From Bacteriovoracaceae bacterium (GTDB taxonomy: Bacteria > Bdellovibrionota > UBA1018): 64,000 nt of DNA. Position 1 is the stretch's first letter. Each line of letters begins with the position of its first letter. Positions 1-8,889 of this stretch are shown here, piece by piece. The notes beneath the pieces are model-generated. The model was not told the DNA's origin. It did not search any database and was given only the letters and a program-made list of their open reading frames with translations. A program made the position numbers and the translations under genes. The stretch is from the NCBI GenBank assembly GCA_947447665.1, contig CANFJX010000005.1:62001-126000 (forward strand), in the 5' to 3' direction.

Positions 1-1446
1 CCAATCAAAAGCAACCTCGACGCTTCTATTGCGATCGACTCGACTGGAATGATTCACGTTGGATCGTACAACGGTAAAATTTACCACGTTCCCTTTGAGT
101 ACTGCCTCACTCATACCAACGACAAGGAACGATGTGAGTTTGGTGGACAAAAAGACAGCATTGGATTTGAAGTTCCGAAGGGACAATCCAATCTGGCAAC
201 CCTGGTTTGGATTCCATCCCAGACCAATCGAACCTTCGATAGCAGCGGCTCTCTCCAGATGAGACTCGTCGTGCTAGAAAATCAAGAGTTCATCGAGAAT
301 GCTGCGATTGATTCTCTACCCGATCAGCTGCACGTAGAAATCTCACCCTCCGTTGAATTTAAAGCTCAGGTGTCGTCAGACGGAAAATATCTAAATATTA
401 TTCCAAAAGATTTCTTCAACCCAAACACTAACTACAAAATCAAAGTCTCAGGCACTTACTACAAACAAAGTCACAACTTTATTTGGGATCGCCTGAACCC
501 AGCTAATTGGGTTGGGGCCCCTTTTGAAACGGAACAAACCTTTAAAATCAAGCCATCTCAGGGTGACCCCTGGATTGGGCTCCATGCTGAGAGTACGGTA
601 ACTTGGGGACTTAAATCCCTCTACCTTCTTCAGCCTGAGGCCATGGACACCTACACACCTGCTGCCCTCGACGGTCAGGGCTATCTGATTACTGCATTTG
701 GATTCGACTCAAATCTTCAAAAAATGCTCATGCTCGCCATACCCGCAATCCCGGAGCATGATGGAAATGAGAATCGATTTATTTTGATGCCCGAGCCATC
801 CAAAACCTTTGTTCTCTCAGGTCGCTTTCAAAACGACAACCTCAAAGGACAAGGATCGTTTACATTAGCCGCAATGGGAGGAGAAATGTCACTCAATCCG
901 ATGACATTCTCTGCGTCACTTGACCCTCAAACTGGAGATCTAGACGGGCAAATCCAGGCGAGCACCTTCTGCTTATCCATCAAGGGAAATGGCTCGAAAT
1001 ACAGTTTTCCATTATCTCTCGCAAATCAACTTTGCGATGCTTATGGATATCTCCATGCGATGGGCCTCTTTAAAGGTGTCCGGATCGTGGAAAAACCGAC
1101 CCCAGCTAAGGTAACTCGCTTACGCAGTAACGGGCATCCTGAAATTGAGGTGGATCTCCGACTTCCTGCCCTAACAGGTCCTCACCTACTCTCAGTCGTT
1201 CAGTACGACCCAAAAACTTTCAACGTGGCTCATCACTCGACCGTGGTCATCTCACCCCAAGGAAACACTGAGGGACATACATGGACGGGAAAGATGAAAC
1301 TCAAGGAAAATCACTGCCATAAGAAAAGTCCTTATCGGGTCGCTCTGTTTTTTGACGCACAGCAACTTGACCTCTCTTCAGCCGATGAATGCCTCGAATC
1401 AGGAAACCATACCGCTGACGGACGTACCGAGATTCAACAAAAATAG
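1..1446 (+). CDS. C-terminal part of a large protein, possibly ending a beta-propeller (5' partial)
   Basis: The reading frame is open from base 1, so the ATG at 49 in the ORF track is probably internal and the gene starts outside the window. The first visible residues (AIDSTGMIHVGSYNGKIYHV) look like one blade of a PQQ/WD-type beta-propeller repeat. The remaining roughly 430 residues are beta-rich, with no transmembrane segment and scattered cysteines, and I recognise no family. There is no catalytic motif I can name. A role in the cell envelope or as an exported protein is a guess from composition only. It is convergent with infC, and two hairpins lie between the two stop codons. Confidence 0.7.
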   Translation, partial: PIKSNLDASIAIDSTGMIHVGSYNGKIYHVPFEYCLTHTNDKERCEFGGQKDSIGFEVPKGQSNLATLVWIPSQTNRTFDSSGSLQMRLVVLENQEFIENAAIDSLPDQLHVEISPSVEFKAQVSSDGKYLNIIPKDFFNPNTNYKIKVSGTYYKQSHNFIWDRLNPANWVGAPFETEQTFKIKPSQGDPWIGLHAESTVTWGLKSLYLLQPEAMDTYTPAALDGQGYLITAFGFDSNLQKMLMLAIPAIPEHDGNENRFILMPEPSKTFVLSGRFQNDNLKGQGSFTLAAMGGEMSLNPMTFSASLDPQTGDLDGQIQASTFCLSIKGNGSKYSFPLSLANQLCDAYGYLHAMGLFKGVRIVEKPTPAKVTRLRSNGHPEIEVDLRLPALTGPHLLSVVQYDPKTFNVAHHSTVVISPQGNTEGHTWTGKMKLKENHCHKKSPYRVALFFDAQQLDLSSADECLESGNHTADGRTEIQQK

Positions 1447-1465
1447 GGATATGTAGTTAGATTGA

Positions 1466-1485
1466 CAGGACCAGGGAAGGTCCTG
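1466..1485. terminator. Small hairpin after the first gene
   Basis: CAGGACC and GGTCCTG form a perfect 7-bp inverted repeat with a 6-nt loop, about 20 bases after the stop of the plus-strand gene. There is no T-run, so termination is uncertain. Confidence 0.3.
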
Positions 1486-1501
1486 ATTGACGTGAACAAG
1501 A

Positions 1502-1533
1502 CAGAGGGACGGAGCCAATGCCCCGTCCCTCTG
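1502..1533. terminator. Probable bidirectional terminator between convergent genes
   Basis: CAGAGGGACGG and CCGTCCCTCTG form a perfect 11-bp GC-rich stem with a 10-nt loop. It lies between the stop of the first gene and the stop of infC. On the plus strand it is followed by an imperfect T-rich stretch (TTTACTTTTT). The minus strand has only a weak T-rich tail. Confidence 0.6.
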
Positions 1534-1538
1534 ATCGA

Positions 1539-2210
1539 TTACTTTACTTTTTGAATTACAATCACAGGGCCAGGCGTCATAGATGACTTTTTGCTGGCAC
1601 CCGGAGCTAGAACCATGATGAGCTTCTTGCCTTCGAGCTTCGGAGGGGCTTCTACGTTGGAAATATCTTTGACCAACTCCACCAGCTGTCTCATGATTTT
1701 GAACCCTTGCTCAGCGTAAGCAATTTCTCGCCCGCGGAACATAATGGTAATTTTCGCTTTATCGCCGTCTTCAAGGAACTGTCGAACATTTTTAAATTTA
1801 TATTCTAAATCATGTTCTTCTGTCTGAGGACGTAACTGAACTTCTTTGACTTTGATAACCGTTTGCTTCTTTTTCGCGACTTGTTCTTTTTTCTTTTTTT
1901 CGTACTTAAATTTTCCGTAGTCGCAAATCTTACAAACGGGAGGCTGAGCGTTGGGAGACACCTCCATCAAATCGAGACCTCGTTCACGAGCCATTTGAAG
2001 AGCTTCGAAAGTAGGAACAACTCCTACTTGAGTTCCCTTTTCGTCAATTAGACGAACTTGCGGAACGCGAATTCTTTCATTGAGTCTATGCTCGTCTTTA
2101 CTCTGATTGGGTACAGGACCCCGAGGAAATCGAGGCCTAGGAAATGATGGTGGCCCGGATGGGCTTGAGGGACTAGAAGGACTTGAAGGACTTGAGGGTA
2201 TAAATGCCAT
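1539..2210 (-). CDS. infC: Translation initiation factor IF-3 with N-terminal extension
   Basis: IF-3 binds the 30S subunit and proofreads initiator tRNA and start codon. The canonical protein is visible from about residue 42 (HRLNERIRVPQVRLI), with the N-terminal domain, the lysine-rich linker (KYEKKKKEQVAKKKQ) and the C-terminal domain (MFRGREIAYAEQG). The first 40 residues are an unusual Pro/Ser/Arg-rich extension with repeated SSP units. The annotated ATG lies about 23 nt from the AGGAGG Shine-Dalgarno, which is too far. An in-frame ATA lies two codons upstream of the ATG, and non-AUG starts are a known feature of infC autoregulation. rpmI and rplT, the usual partners, are not adjacent here. 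Confidence 0.93.
   Translation of the reverse strand: MAFIPSSPSSPSSPSSPSGPPSFPRPRFPRGPVPNQSKDEHRLNERIRVPQVRLIDEKGTQVGVVPTFEALQMARERGLDLMEVSPNAQPPVCKICDYGKFKYEKKKKEQVAKKKQTVIKVKEVQLRPQTEEHDLEYKFKNVRQFLEDGDKAKITIMFRGREIAYAEQGFKIMRQLVELVKDISNVEAPPKLEGKKLIMVLAPGASKKSSMTPGPVIVIQKVK
2161..2198 (-). repeat. Short 9-nt tandem repeats at the start of infC
   Basis: Four near-identical 9-nt units (TCAAGTCCT-like on the minus strand) encode the SSP repeats at the N-terminus of IF-3. Such a repeat can change copy number by slippage without breaking the frame. Confidence 0.6.
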
Positions 2211-2337
2211 TCTTATATTTGGTTCTTAAAAAACCTCCTTTTATAGGCCAGGAGTACCGGAATCGAAGCAGAGTGTCAAGAGCCAATGAACCACTCGCTT
2301 TTGGTAGTTTTTGCGCACATCGCATGCCTCACTCTCA

Positions 2338-2377
2338 GTTGAAGAACCTCTGGCATTCATGCCGGAGATTCTTCAAC
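2338..2377. repeat. Long imperfect inverted repeat upstream of infC
   Basis: GTTGAAGAACCTCTGGCAT and ATGCCGGAGATTCTTCAAC pair at 17 of 19 positions around a 2-nt centre. It lies 37 bases past the stop of the coiled-coil gene and about 130 bases before infC. It has no T-run on either strand, so it may be a processing or attenuation element, or a REP-like palindrome, rather than a simple terminator. A related core (GCATCCATGCCGGAAAT) recurs at 24458-24474. Confidence 0.55.
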
Positions 2378-2413
2378 GGAAACCTGCGCTCCGCAGATTA
2401 AAAAGCGCTCACC

Positions 2414-2860
2414 TTAAACGGAAGTGCTCATTTCGGACGAGCTCATCGAGGCTGTTTTCTGGGCAGAGGACTTCTTCTTGGCTGCTCCAGATGACTTCTT
2501 GCCCTTTACTGCGGCAGATCCCGTCTTGCGCTTCGCTTTTGCGGGAGCACTCATCTTACGAACTTGACCCAGAAGTTTTTCAAACTCTTTCTTTTGGGCG
2601 TTCACAAATTTTTTGAGCTTTTTTACTTCACCAGGAATTTGCTTCTGGAAACGACCAAGCTCTTTCCGCTCTTTTTCAAGAAAACTTTTCATTTTCTCTA
2701 CGTCTGGCCCAAAGAGTTTTTTCACTTCCTTGCCTTGGCGCTTCGCATACTTTCGTGCTTCTTCGATCCAATCCTGGCCCTGAATCATGCCTTGCAGCTG
2801 AGCTTGGGCAGCTTTAACTCGTGTGAACACTTTTTTAATTTCTGAATTCATGGATTTCAT
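2414..2860 (-). CDS. Small lysine-rich coiled-coil protein with histone H1-like tail
   Basis: The first roughly 100 residues are highly charged and predicted helical/coiled coil. The last roughly 45 are a Lys/Ala/Ser-rich tail (AKRKTGSAAVKGKKSSG and KKKSSAQK) of the kind seen in histone H1-like and other DNA-condensing bacterial proteins. No catalytic motif, signal peptide or membrane segment is visible. The start has a good Shine-Dalgarno (AGGAG, 7-nt spacing). It follows nadE in the same direction with a 75-nt gap. A nucleoid or polyanion-binding role is inference from composition. A phasin-like protein is an alternative. Confidence 0.75.
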   Translation of the reverse strand: MKSMNSEIKKVFTRVKAAQAQLQGMIQGQDWIEEARKYAKRQGKEVKKLFGPDVEKMKSFLEKERKELGRFQKQIPGEVKKLKKFVNAQKKEFEKLLGQVRKMSAPAKAKRKTGSAAVKGKKSSGAAKKKSSAQKTASMSSSEMSTSV

Positions 2861-2935
2861 GTATTTGCTCCTGGTCGTTACCTGACAATTCTCTACACCA
2901 CCACGCTCAGAACTATCATAAACAGTCGCAAAGAT

Positions 2936-4615
2936 TCAATATTTCTTAGCAATAGGAATTCGTCGCCCCACACCGAAAGCCTTTTTACTGACCTTCAAAA
3001 TCGGGGCAGATTGGCGCCGTTTATACTCATTCAAATTAACTCTTCGAGCTAAATCCCGCACGCTCCCAACCCCCGAAAGCGGCAGAAAACCTTTTAAACT
3101 TTCCTCAAGAACCAGCAAGGACTGATTCTCCTCCAAATACCCCAAAAGGAATCGATCCAGGACCTCGTAAGGAGGCAAACTATCCTGGTCCGTCTGATTG
3201 GGCTTGAGCTCGGCGGACGGCGCCTTAGTGAGAGTTCGAGCAGGGATGACCTCCCCTCGAGACCGATTCCAGTATCTTGCAAGGTGATACACCTGGGTCT
3301 TAAAGAGATCCCCCAACGGACAAAGTGCTCCATTCATATCGCCGTAGAGCGTGCAATAACCCATGGCGATCTCAGACTTATTTCCAGTGGTGAGAACTAA
3401 ACTTGAGTAGTGATTTGCTAAAGTCATGAGAAGAATACCACGCAGCCGAGACTGAAGATTCTCTAATGCAACTGATTGGAGCTGTCCTCGCGACTCAGAG
3501 ATTTCGCGAGAGAGAGTAGCGAAGGCAAACTTGATCGGCCTGACTTCAAATCCAATTCCTAAATTTTTAGCTAAACTCTCGGCATCTTCAAGACTATGAC
3601 TCGAGGAATATTGACTGGGCATAGCCAATGCCAAAACATTTTTCGGCCCCAAGGCAGCTGCTGTCAGAACAGCAACTACAGCGGAATCAATTCCCCCACT
3701 CAACCCCAAAATCGCCTTTTTAAATCCCGTCCGAGAAAAGTAATCCCGAATCCCAACGATCAAACCCTGAGTGAGAATCTCCCACTCTTCCTCTGGCAGC
3801 TCATTGTCCCGAATCTCCGACGAATCCGCGATGATTTGACTTCGCCCATCCCAAACTACAGAAACTTGGGAGGCCTCAAAATAAGGAAGTTGCGCAACTT
3901 TTCGGCCCGAGGCATCGAGGACAAAAGAACCCCCATCAAAAAGAATTTCATCAGTCGCGCCCACCTGATTAACGTACACGACCGGCACTCCCAGCGCCTG
4001 CACCACTTCCTGATGAACGCGCACCCGGGTCAATCGTTTTTCCCATTCATAAGGACTCGACGAGAGGGACAAAATCAGTTGGGCGCCAAGGCGATGATAG
4101 TCTTGAATTGGGTCGCGATGGTAACGACGACCCCTGACCTCATGAAACCGACCCCAAAGATCTTCACAAACTGCGAAAGCGAGCCGAAAGCCGTCACAAT
4201 TCCAGACCCGAAGATCCGCTGCAGGCTCGAAGTACCGAGCCTCATCAAAGACGTCATAATTAGGCAAGAGGGACTTTGCCTGATGAAAAACTCTTTTCCC
4301 GCTCTCAAACACAGAAACAGAATTCTGAAACGATCTCTCAGACCCCACTGGACTCGCGTCTAAATGCCCCACAGCCAGAGCAGTCGGGCGATCTCGGGTC
4401 AAGAGCGCAAGCGCCTCCAAAACACGATGAGTCTCCTCTAAAACCTCAGGCCGATCGATCCAATCAAAAAGCGGATAGCCATTGACGGCCAACTCTGAAG
4501 TCAATACTAAACGAGCCTGCTCAGCGCAGGCTCGTTCATAGGCATCTTTGATTTGACCGAAGTTAGCATCAAATGCGCCCACTTCGGGACTCAATTGAGC
4601 CAAGGAGATTTTCAT
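2936..4615 (-). CDS. nadE: Glutamine-dependent NAD+ synthetase
   Basis: Catalyses the last step of NAD+ synthesis, amidating deamido-NAD with ammonia taken from glutamine. The N-terminal nitrilase-type glutaminase domain shows the Glu-Lys-Cys triad (E41 in TSELAVNGYP, K in FHQAKSLLPNYD, C in AVCEDLWG). The C-terminal synthetase domain has the ATP pyrophosphatase P-loop LSGGIDSAVVA. The 559-aa length fits the two-domain bacterial type. It is the last gene of the mdh-sucCD-ndk-nadE run, 3 nt behind ndk, so it is probably cotranscribed with it. nadA lies elsewhere in the window (15144), so two NAD biosynthesis steps are encoded here. Confidence 0.96.
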   Translation of the reverse strand: MKISLAQLSPEVGAFDANFGQIKDAYERACAEQARLVLTSELAVNGYPLFDWIDRPEVLEETHRVLEALALLTRDRPTALAVGHLDASPVGSERSFQNSVSVFESGKRVFHQAKSLLPNYDVFDEARYFEPAADLRVWNCDGFRLAFAVCEDLWGRFHEVRGRRYHRDPIQDYHRLGAQLILSLSSSPYEWEKRLTRVRVHQEVVQALGVPVVYVNQVGATDEILFDGGSFVLDASGRKVAQLPYFEASQVSVVWDGRSQIIADSSEIRDNELPEEEWEILTQGLIVGIRDYFSRTGFKKAILGLSGGIDSAVVAVLTAAALGPKNVLALAMPSQYSSSHSLEDAESLAKNLGIGFEVRPIKFAFATLSREISESRGQLQSVALENLQSRLRGILLMTLANHYSSLVLTTGNKSEIAMGYCTLYGDMNGALCPLGDLFKTQVYHLARYWNRSRGEVIPARTLTKAPSAELKPNQTDQDSLPPYEVLDRFLLGYLEENQSLLVLEESLKGFLPLSGVGSVRDLARRVNLNEYKRRQSAPILKVSKKAFGVGRRIPIAKKY

Positions 4616-4618
4616 GAT

Positions 4619-5047
4619 CTAGAAGCGCTTTTGAAGCTCAGCCTTATCAAAAAAGTAAGCCAATTCACGTTCCGCTGACTTGGCGCTATCTGAGCCATGC
4701 ACTGCATTGGCTTCGATATTATCTGCAAAGTCCTTGCGAATGGTTCCAGCAGCCGCCTTGGCAGGATCAGTTGCGCCCATGATTTCTCGATTGAGAGCAA
4801 CGGCGTTTTCACCTTCCAAGCACATCAGCAGAACTGGACCGCTGGTCATAAAATGAACCAGACTCTGAAAAAACGGGCGATCCTTATGCTCAATGTAGAA
4901 CCCTTCAGCTTTCTCACGAGAAAGACGAGTGAGTTTTGCTGCAGAAATTCTCAAACCTTTGGTTTCAAATCGAGAAATCACCTCTCCAATAACGTTCTTC
5001 TGAACCGCATTGGGCTTGATAATCGAAAAAGTACGTTCAACTGACAT
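4619..5047 (-). CDS. ndk: Nucleoside diphosphate kinase
   Basis: Transfers the gamma-phosphate of ATP to NDPs through a phosphohistidine. It has the family length (142 aa) and the active-site histidine H117 in NAVHGSDS. The N-terminal [11 protein letters not shown] motif is typical. The start has a GGAGG Shine-Dalgarno with 8-nt spacing. It lies 15 nt downstream of sucD. ndk next to succinyl-CoA synthetase makes sense because the ligase yields ATP or GTP and Ndk equalises the pools. Confidence 0.97.
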   Translation of the reverse strand: MSVERTFSIIKPNAVQKNVIGEVISRFETKGLRISAAKLTRLSREKAEGFYIEHKDRPFFQSLVHFMTSGPVLLMCLEGENAVALNREIMGATDPAKAAAGTIRKDFADNIEANAVHGSDSAKSAERELAYFFDKAELQKRF

Positions 5048-5062
5048 ATAAAACTACCTCCA

Positions 5063-5935
5063 TTATTTTCGCAGGGCACTGGCTAAAGTCGTACCAAGAT
5101 CTGCAGGACTCCGAGCGATTTTCACGCCAGCGCTTTGCAAAGCTTGGAACTTTTCTTCGGCAGTTCCCTTACCACCTGAAATGATCGCTCCCGCATGCCC
5201 CATTCTTTTTCCTTCGGGAGCGGTTGCGCCACCAATAAAGCCAGCGACCGGTTTCTTAAACTCGCGTTTAATATACTCGGCTGCCTCCTCCTCGGCGGAG
5301 CCTCCAATTTCTCCAATCATGATCACACCATGGGTGTCTGGATCACGATTGAAAGCTTCTAAAACATCAACAAAATGGGTACCATTGATGGGATCCCCAC
5401 CAATACCGACACAAGTACTCTGTCCAATTCCCAGCTGGGAGAGCTGGAAAACCGCTTCATAAGTCAAGGTCCCTGAGCGCGACACCACGCCAATATTCCC
5501 TGGTTTATGAATTCGACCGGGCATAATTCCGATCTTACATTGACCGGGCGTAATAATCCCTGGACAGTTCGGTCCAATCAATCTGGACTGAGTAGATGCC
5601 AAAAACCGTTTTGTTGTTAGCATATCTCGAACCGGAATGCCCTCAGTAATACACACAATTAAAGGGATTCCTGCATCCGCTGCCTCACAAATGGCATCCG
5701 CTGCGGCAGGGGGTGGCACAAAAATCATGGTCGCATTTGCGCCGGTCTTTCGAACAGCCTCTCCCACCGTATTGAAAACGGGAAAGCCCTCATGAACTTG
5801 ACCGCCTCGACCTGGCGTCACCCCGCCCACTACATTCGTTCCGTATTCTTGACACCCTTTGGCATGAAAACTTCCCTGAGAGCCAGTAATTCCCTGTACC
5901 AAGAGCTTCGTTTTTTGATTTACCCAAATAGACAT
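5063..5935 (-). CDS. sucD: Succinyl-CoA synthetase alpha subunit
   Basis: Alpha subunit of the TCA-cycle ligase converting succinyl-CoA to succinate with NTP formation. It carries the CoA-binding Rossmann domain ([14 protein letters not shown]) and the phosphorylated histidine region ([16 protein letters not shown]). The ORF track starts at a TTG (5950). I prefer the ATG five codons later (5935), because the GAGGAG just upstream is a good Shine-Dalgarno and known SucD proteins begin with this MSIxV stretch. It follows sucC by 25 nt. Confidence 0.96.
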   Translation of the reverse strand: MSIWVNQKTKLLVQGITGSQGSFHAKGCQEYGTNVVGGVTPGRGGQVHEGFPVFNTVGEAVRKTGANATMIFVPPPAAADAICEAADAGIPLIVCITEGIPVRDMLTTKRFLASTQSRLIGPNCPGIITPGQCKIGIMPGRIHKPGNIGVVSRSGTLTYEAVFQLSQLGIGQSTCVGIGGDPINGTHFVDVLEAFNRDPDTHGVIMIGEIGGSAEEEAAEYIKREFKKPVAGFIGGATAPEGKRMGHAGAIISGGKGTAEEKFQALQSAGVKIARSPADLGTTLASALRK

Positions 5936-5960
5936 AGGACTCCTCGTCAACTCGCTTGAG

Positions 5961-7151
5961 TTATTTTCCTTTTGAAGCAGCTACCACTTTTTGAGCGGCA
6001 TCTGTCAGCCCATCCGCCGGTATAATCCTCAGCTCGGAGCGAGCTAAAATCTCTTTCCCTTTTTCCACATTCGTTCCCTCAAGTCGAACCACGAGCGGCA
6101 CTTGAAGCTGAAGTTCTTTCGCTGCTGCGATGATCCCCTCGGCAATAATGTCACACTTCATAATTCCACCAAAGATATTCACTAAGATCGCCTTAACTTT
6201 TGGATCTTTCAGAATAATCTTAAACGCGTGAGCCACCTTCTCCTTAGAAGCTCCTCCGCCCACATCAAGAAAATTCGCAGGCTCGCCGCCGTGCAACTTG
6301 ATAATATCCATGGTGGCCATCGCAAGCCCGGCACCATTGACCAAGCAGCCGATATTTCCATCGAGAGCGATGTATGCGAGCTCATACTTAGAAGCCTCAA
6401 CATCTTGAGCATTTTCTTCCAATAGATCCCGCATCGCTACAATTTCAGAATGACGAAATAGACTGTTGTCGTCGAAATTAAATTTTGCGTCCAAAGCCGC
6501 CAACTGGCCCTGTTGGGTAATAATCAGGGGATTAATCTCCACCAAAGAGCAGTCAGACTCAACGAAACACCGATAAACACCCCCGAAGAAGCCAACCGCC
6601 TCTTTGGTCTGTTCAGCAGTCAAACCCAAGGATTCGGCAAGTTTTCTACCGTGGAATGGCTGATAGCCTGTGGTCGGGTCAATCGCGACTTTGAAGATCT
6701 TTTCGGGATGATGGGCGGCAACTTCCTCAATCTCCATTCCCCCTTCAGTTGAGGCCATCATGACTACCTGAGCAATGGCTCGATCAATCACGATTCCAAG
6801 ATAAAGTTCCCGAGCAATCGAGGAACCCTCTTCGATCCATACTTTATGAACTTTTTTACCCTGCGCTCCGGTTTGAGGGGTCACCAGAGTTTTACCGACG
6901 ATTTCTCGTGCAGCAGCTTGAACAGAAGGGAGATCTTTACAAACTTTAACGCCTCCTGCTTTTCCGCGTCCACCCGCATGAATCTGAGCCTTAACTACCC
7001 AAACGGCATTTCCTCGTTCGCGAGCCAAGTCTTCGGCAGCACTTTTTGCCCGACTCTCAAGATCAGCGCCTTCTTCGACCAAGCGCCCCTCGGGTACTCG
7101 GACACCAAATCTTTTCAGCAGTTGCTTTGCCTGGTATTCATGAATATTCAT
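5961..7151 (-). CDS. sucC: Succinyl-CoA synthetase beta subunit
   Basis: Beta (ATP-grasp, nucleotide-binding) subunit that pairs with SucD. It starts with the family signature [12 protein letters not shown], has the ATP-grasp lysine/glycine motif ([12 protein letters not shown]) and the C-terminal [10 protein letters not shown] motif. The 396-aa length is typical. The ATG lies 2 nt after the mdh stop, so translation is probably coupled. The purine-rich end of mdh (GGGGGTC) may serve as its ribosome-binding site. Confidence 0.97.
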   Translation of the reverse strand: MNIHEYQAKQLLKRFGVRVPEGRLVEEGADLESRAKSAAEDLARERGNAVWVVKAQIHAGGRGKAGGVKVCKDLPSVQAAAREIVGKTLVTPQTGAQGKKVHKVWIEEGSSIARELYLGIVIDRAIAQVVMMASTEGGMEIEEVAAHHPEKIFKVAIDPTTGYQPFHGRKLAESLGLTAEQTKEAVGFFGGVYRCFVESDCSLVEINPLIITQQGQLAALDAKFNFDDNSLFRHSEIVAMRDLLEENAQDVEASKYELAYIALDGNIGCLVNGAGLAMATMDIIKLHGGEPANFLDVGGGASKEKVAHAFKIILKDPKVKAILVNIFGGIMKCDIIAEGIIAAAKELQLQVPLVVRLEGTNVEKGKEILARSELRIIPADGLTDAAQKVVAASKGK

Positions 7152-7153
7152 TT

Positions 7154-8092
7154 TTAGACCCCCAATTTCGCCATAGCATCGACCAGTTCTTTGACGGCCG
7201 CTGCTGATTTTTCAAACATGGCCTTTTCGTGGGAATTTAGTTCGAGGGCTGGCACCCCTTCGAGGCCTTTTGCACCCAACTTAGCCATCACTCCACAAAA
7301 TAAATCTTGAACCCCATATTCTCCTTTGAGGTAAACAGCACAGGGCAGATAGCGCTTCTTATCTCGAATGATGGCCTCTGCCATTTGAACGGCACTCGCC
7401 GCAGGAGCGTAATAGGCTGATCCAGTTTTCAATAAGTTGACAATTTCTGCTCCGCCTTTACGAGTCCGATCCACAAGCGCCGCAATTTTTTCTTCAGAAA
7501 GAAGTTGCTGAAGCGGGATTCCTCCCACACTCACATAGCGAGGCATCGGCACCATCGTGTCGCCGTGACCACCGAATACGAAAGCCTGAACGTCCTCGAC
7601 ACTGACTCCGAGTTCCATCGCAATAAAACTTCTGAACCGAGCGCCGTCCAACACCCCTGCCATCCCCAGCACTCTCTCACGAGGAAACTTCGAGGCAGTC
7701 ATTGCAACATGGCACATCGCATCGAGCGGATTACTGACCACAATCAAAACACATTGAGGCGAGTATCGAGCGACTTCAGAAGCGCACTCTTTCACGATTT
7801 TTGCATTGGTCGCCAATAAATCATCGCGACTCATACCTGGCTTCCGGGGCAAACCAGCAGTGATAATCACTACATCCGAATCAGCCGTGAGAGCGTAGTC
7901 GCTGCCGCCTTCAATTCTTGAATCAAATCCCTCAACTGGAGAAGCTTCGAAAAGATCGAGAGCTTTACCTTTCGCTGCGTCTCCATTGATGTCGATGAGA
8001 ACCACGTCTCCAAGCTCTTTAGCAGCAGCCCAATGAGCACAAGTTGAACCCACAAACCCAGAACCGATCACGGAAATTTTAGGACGACGCAT
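7154..8092 (-). CDS. mdh: Malate dehydrogenase (LDH-like type)
   Basis: NAD-dependent oxidation of malate to oxaloacetate. The Rossmann fold motif ([16 protein letters not shown]), the substrate loop ([15 protein letters not shown]) and the catalytic histidine region ([10 protein letters not shown]) match the LDH-like malate dehydrogenases of many bacteria. Arg in the PRKPGM loop, rather than Gln, favours malate over lactate. It has a strong Shine-Dalgarno (GAGGAG, 8 nt from the ATG) and leads the TCA operon. Confidence 0.95.
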   Translation of the reverse strand: MRRPKISVIGSGFVGSTCAHWAAAKELGDVVLIDINGDAAKGKALDLFEASPVEGFDSRIEGGSDYALTADSDVVIITAGLPRKPGMSRDDLLATNAKIVKECASEVARYSPQCVLIVVSNPLDAMCHVAMTASKFPRERVLGMAGVLDGARFRSFIAMELGVSVEDVQAFVFGGHGDTMVPMPRYVSVGGIPLQQLLSEEKIAALVDRTRKGGAEIVNLLKTGSAYYAPAASAVQMAEAIIRDKKRYLPCAVYLKGEYGVQDLFCGVMAKLGAKGLEGVPALELNSHEKAMFEKSAAAVKELVDAMAKLGV

Positions 8093-8140
8093 GACTTGAT
8101 CTCCTCGTGTCTTTCGTCAAATTGAATTGGAGTACAATTA

Positions 8141-8169
8141 ACTATAGGCCAAAATCTCGTAAACTTCAG
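8141..8169 (-). promoter_or_regulatory. Candidate promoter for mdh-sucCD-ndk-nadE
   Basis: On the minus strand CTGAAG (-35-like), 17-nt spacer and TATAGT (-10) lie about 50 nt upstream of the mdh ATG. The -35 is weak. This is a by-eye match to a sigma-70 promoter in the divergent gap with the flavin reductase gene. Confidence 0.35.
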
Positions 8170-8214
8170 CGAAAATCTTCTTCTTAGGCTCACCTTTTTG
8201 ATAAGACATCTAGA

Positions 8215-8889
8215 ATGAAACCGGTCACACCAGACACAAGTCAAAAAAAAACCTCCATCACTCTCGATCCAAAAACTATTGGAAACAAGGCTGCATATCA
8301 ATTAATCATTGGATCGATTGTACCGAGACCCATCGCATTCGTAAGCACTCAAAATGCTGAAGGTATTGGCAACCTTGCGCCCTTTAGCTTTTTTAGTGGC
8401 GTATCAAGTCATCCCCCTGCCTTGATGATCTCAGTAGCCAGAAACTCCGACGGCAGCAAAAAGGATACCCTAAGAAATATCGAATCCACCGGGGAATTAG
8501 TTGTGAATAGCGTGGGCGAATGGATGATTGAAGCGGTCAACCAGTGCTCGGCTCAATACCCATTTGGCGTCGACGAAATGGGTCAAGTTGGACTCACCCC
8601 TCTCCGCTCAGAACGAGTCAAGCCATTCCGCGTGGCTGAATCCCTCATTCATTTAGAATGTCGGATGATGCACATTTACGAGATCGGAGATGGATCAGAA
8701 GGCTCCGCCACCGTCGTGATCGCCGAGATCATCCTGTTTCATATTGATTCGACGGTGTACAGGGAAGGCAAAATTCTACTGGAACCTCTCCGCGCCATTT
8801 CTAGATTGGCGGGGAAAAGCTACGGAAAAATCTCAGGAGTTTTTGACCTTCCCCGCCCCAAACTTCCGCCTAGCCCATTGCGCGAATGA
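8215..8889 (+). CDS. Flavin reductase-like (FMN-binding split-barrel) protein
   Basis: The sequence has the flavin reductase-like split-barrel signature: [20 protein letters not shown], the [17 protein letters not shown] strand pair and VVNSVGEWM. Family members bind FMN and either reduce flavin with NAD(P)H for a partner oxygenase or act as unknown flavoproteins. No partner monooxygenase gene is adjacent. It is divergent from mdh, and its last 20 bases overlap the 3' end of icd on the other strand. Substrate unknown. Confidence 0.85.
   Translation: MKPVTPDTSQKKTSITLDPKTIGNKAAYQLIIGSIVPRPIAFVSTQNAEGIGNLAPFSFFSGVSSHPPALMISVARNSDGSKKDTLRNIESTGELVVNSVGEWMIEAVNQCSAQYPFGVDEMGQVGLTPLRSERVKPFRVAESLIHLECRMMHIYEIGDGSEGSATVVIAEIILFHIDSTVYREGKILLEPLRAISRLAGKSYGKISGVFDLPRPKLPPSPLRE

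Noticed and set aside
2240-2410. tRNA gene in the gap before the coiled-coil gene
   Set aside because: The hairpin there is a simple inverted repeat. There is no cloverleaf, T-loop (GGTTCGAATCC-like) or CCA end.
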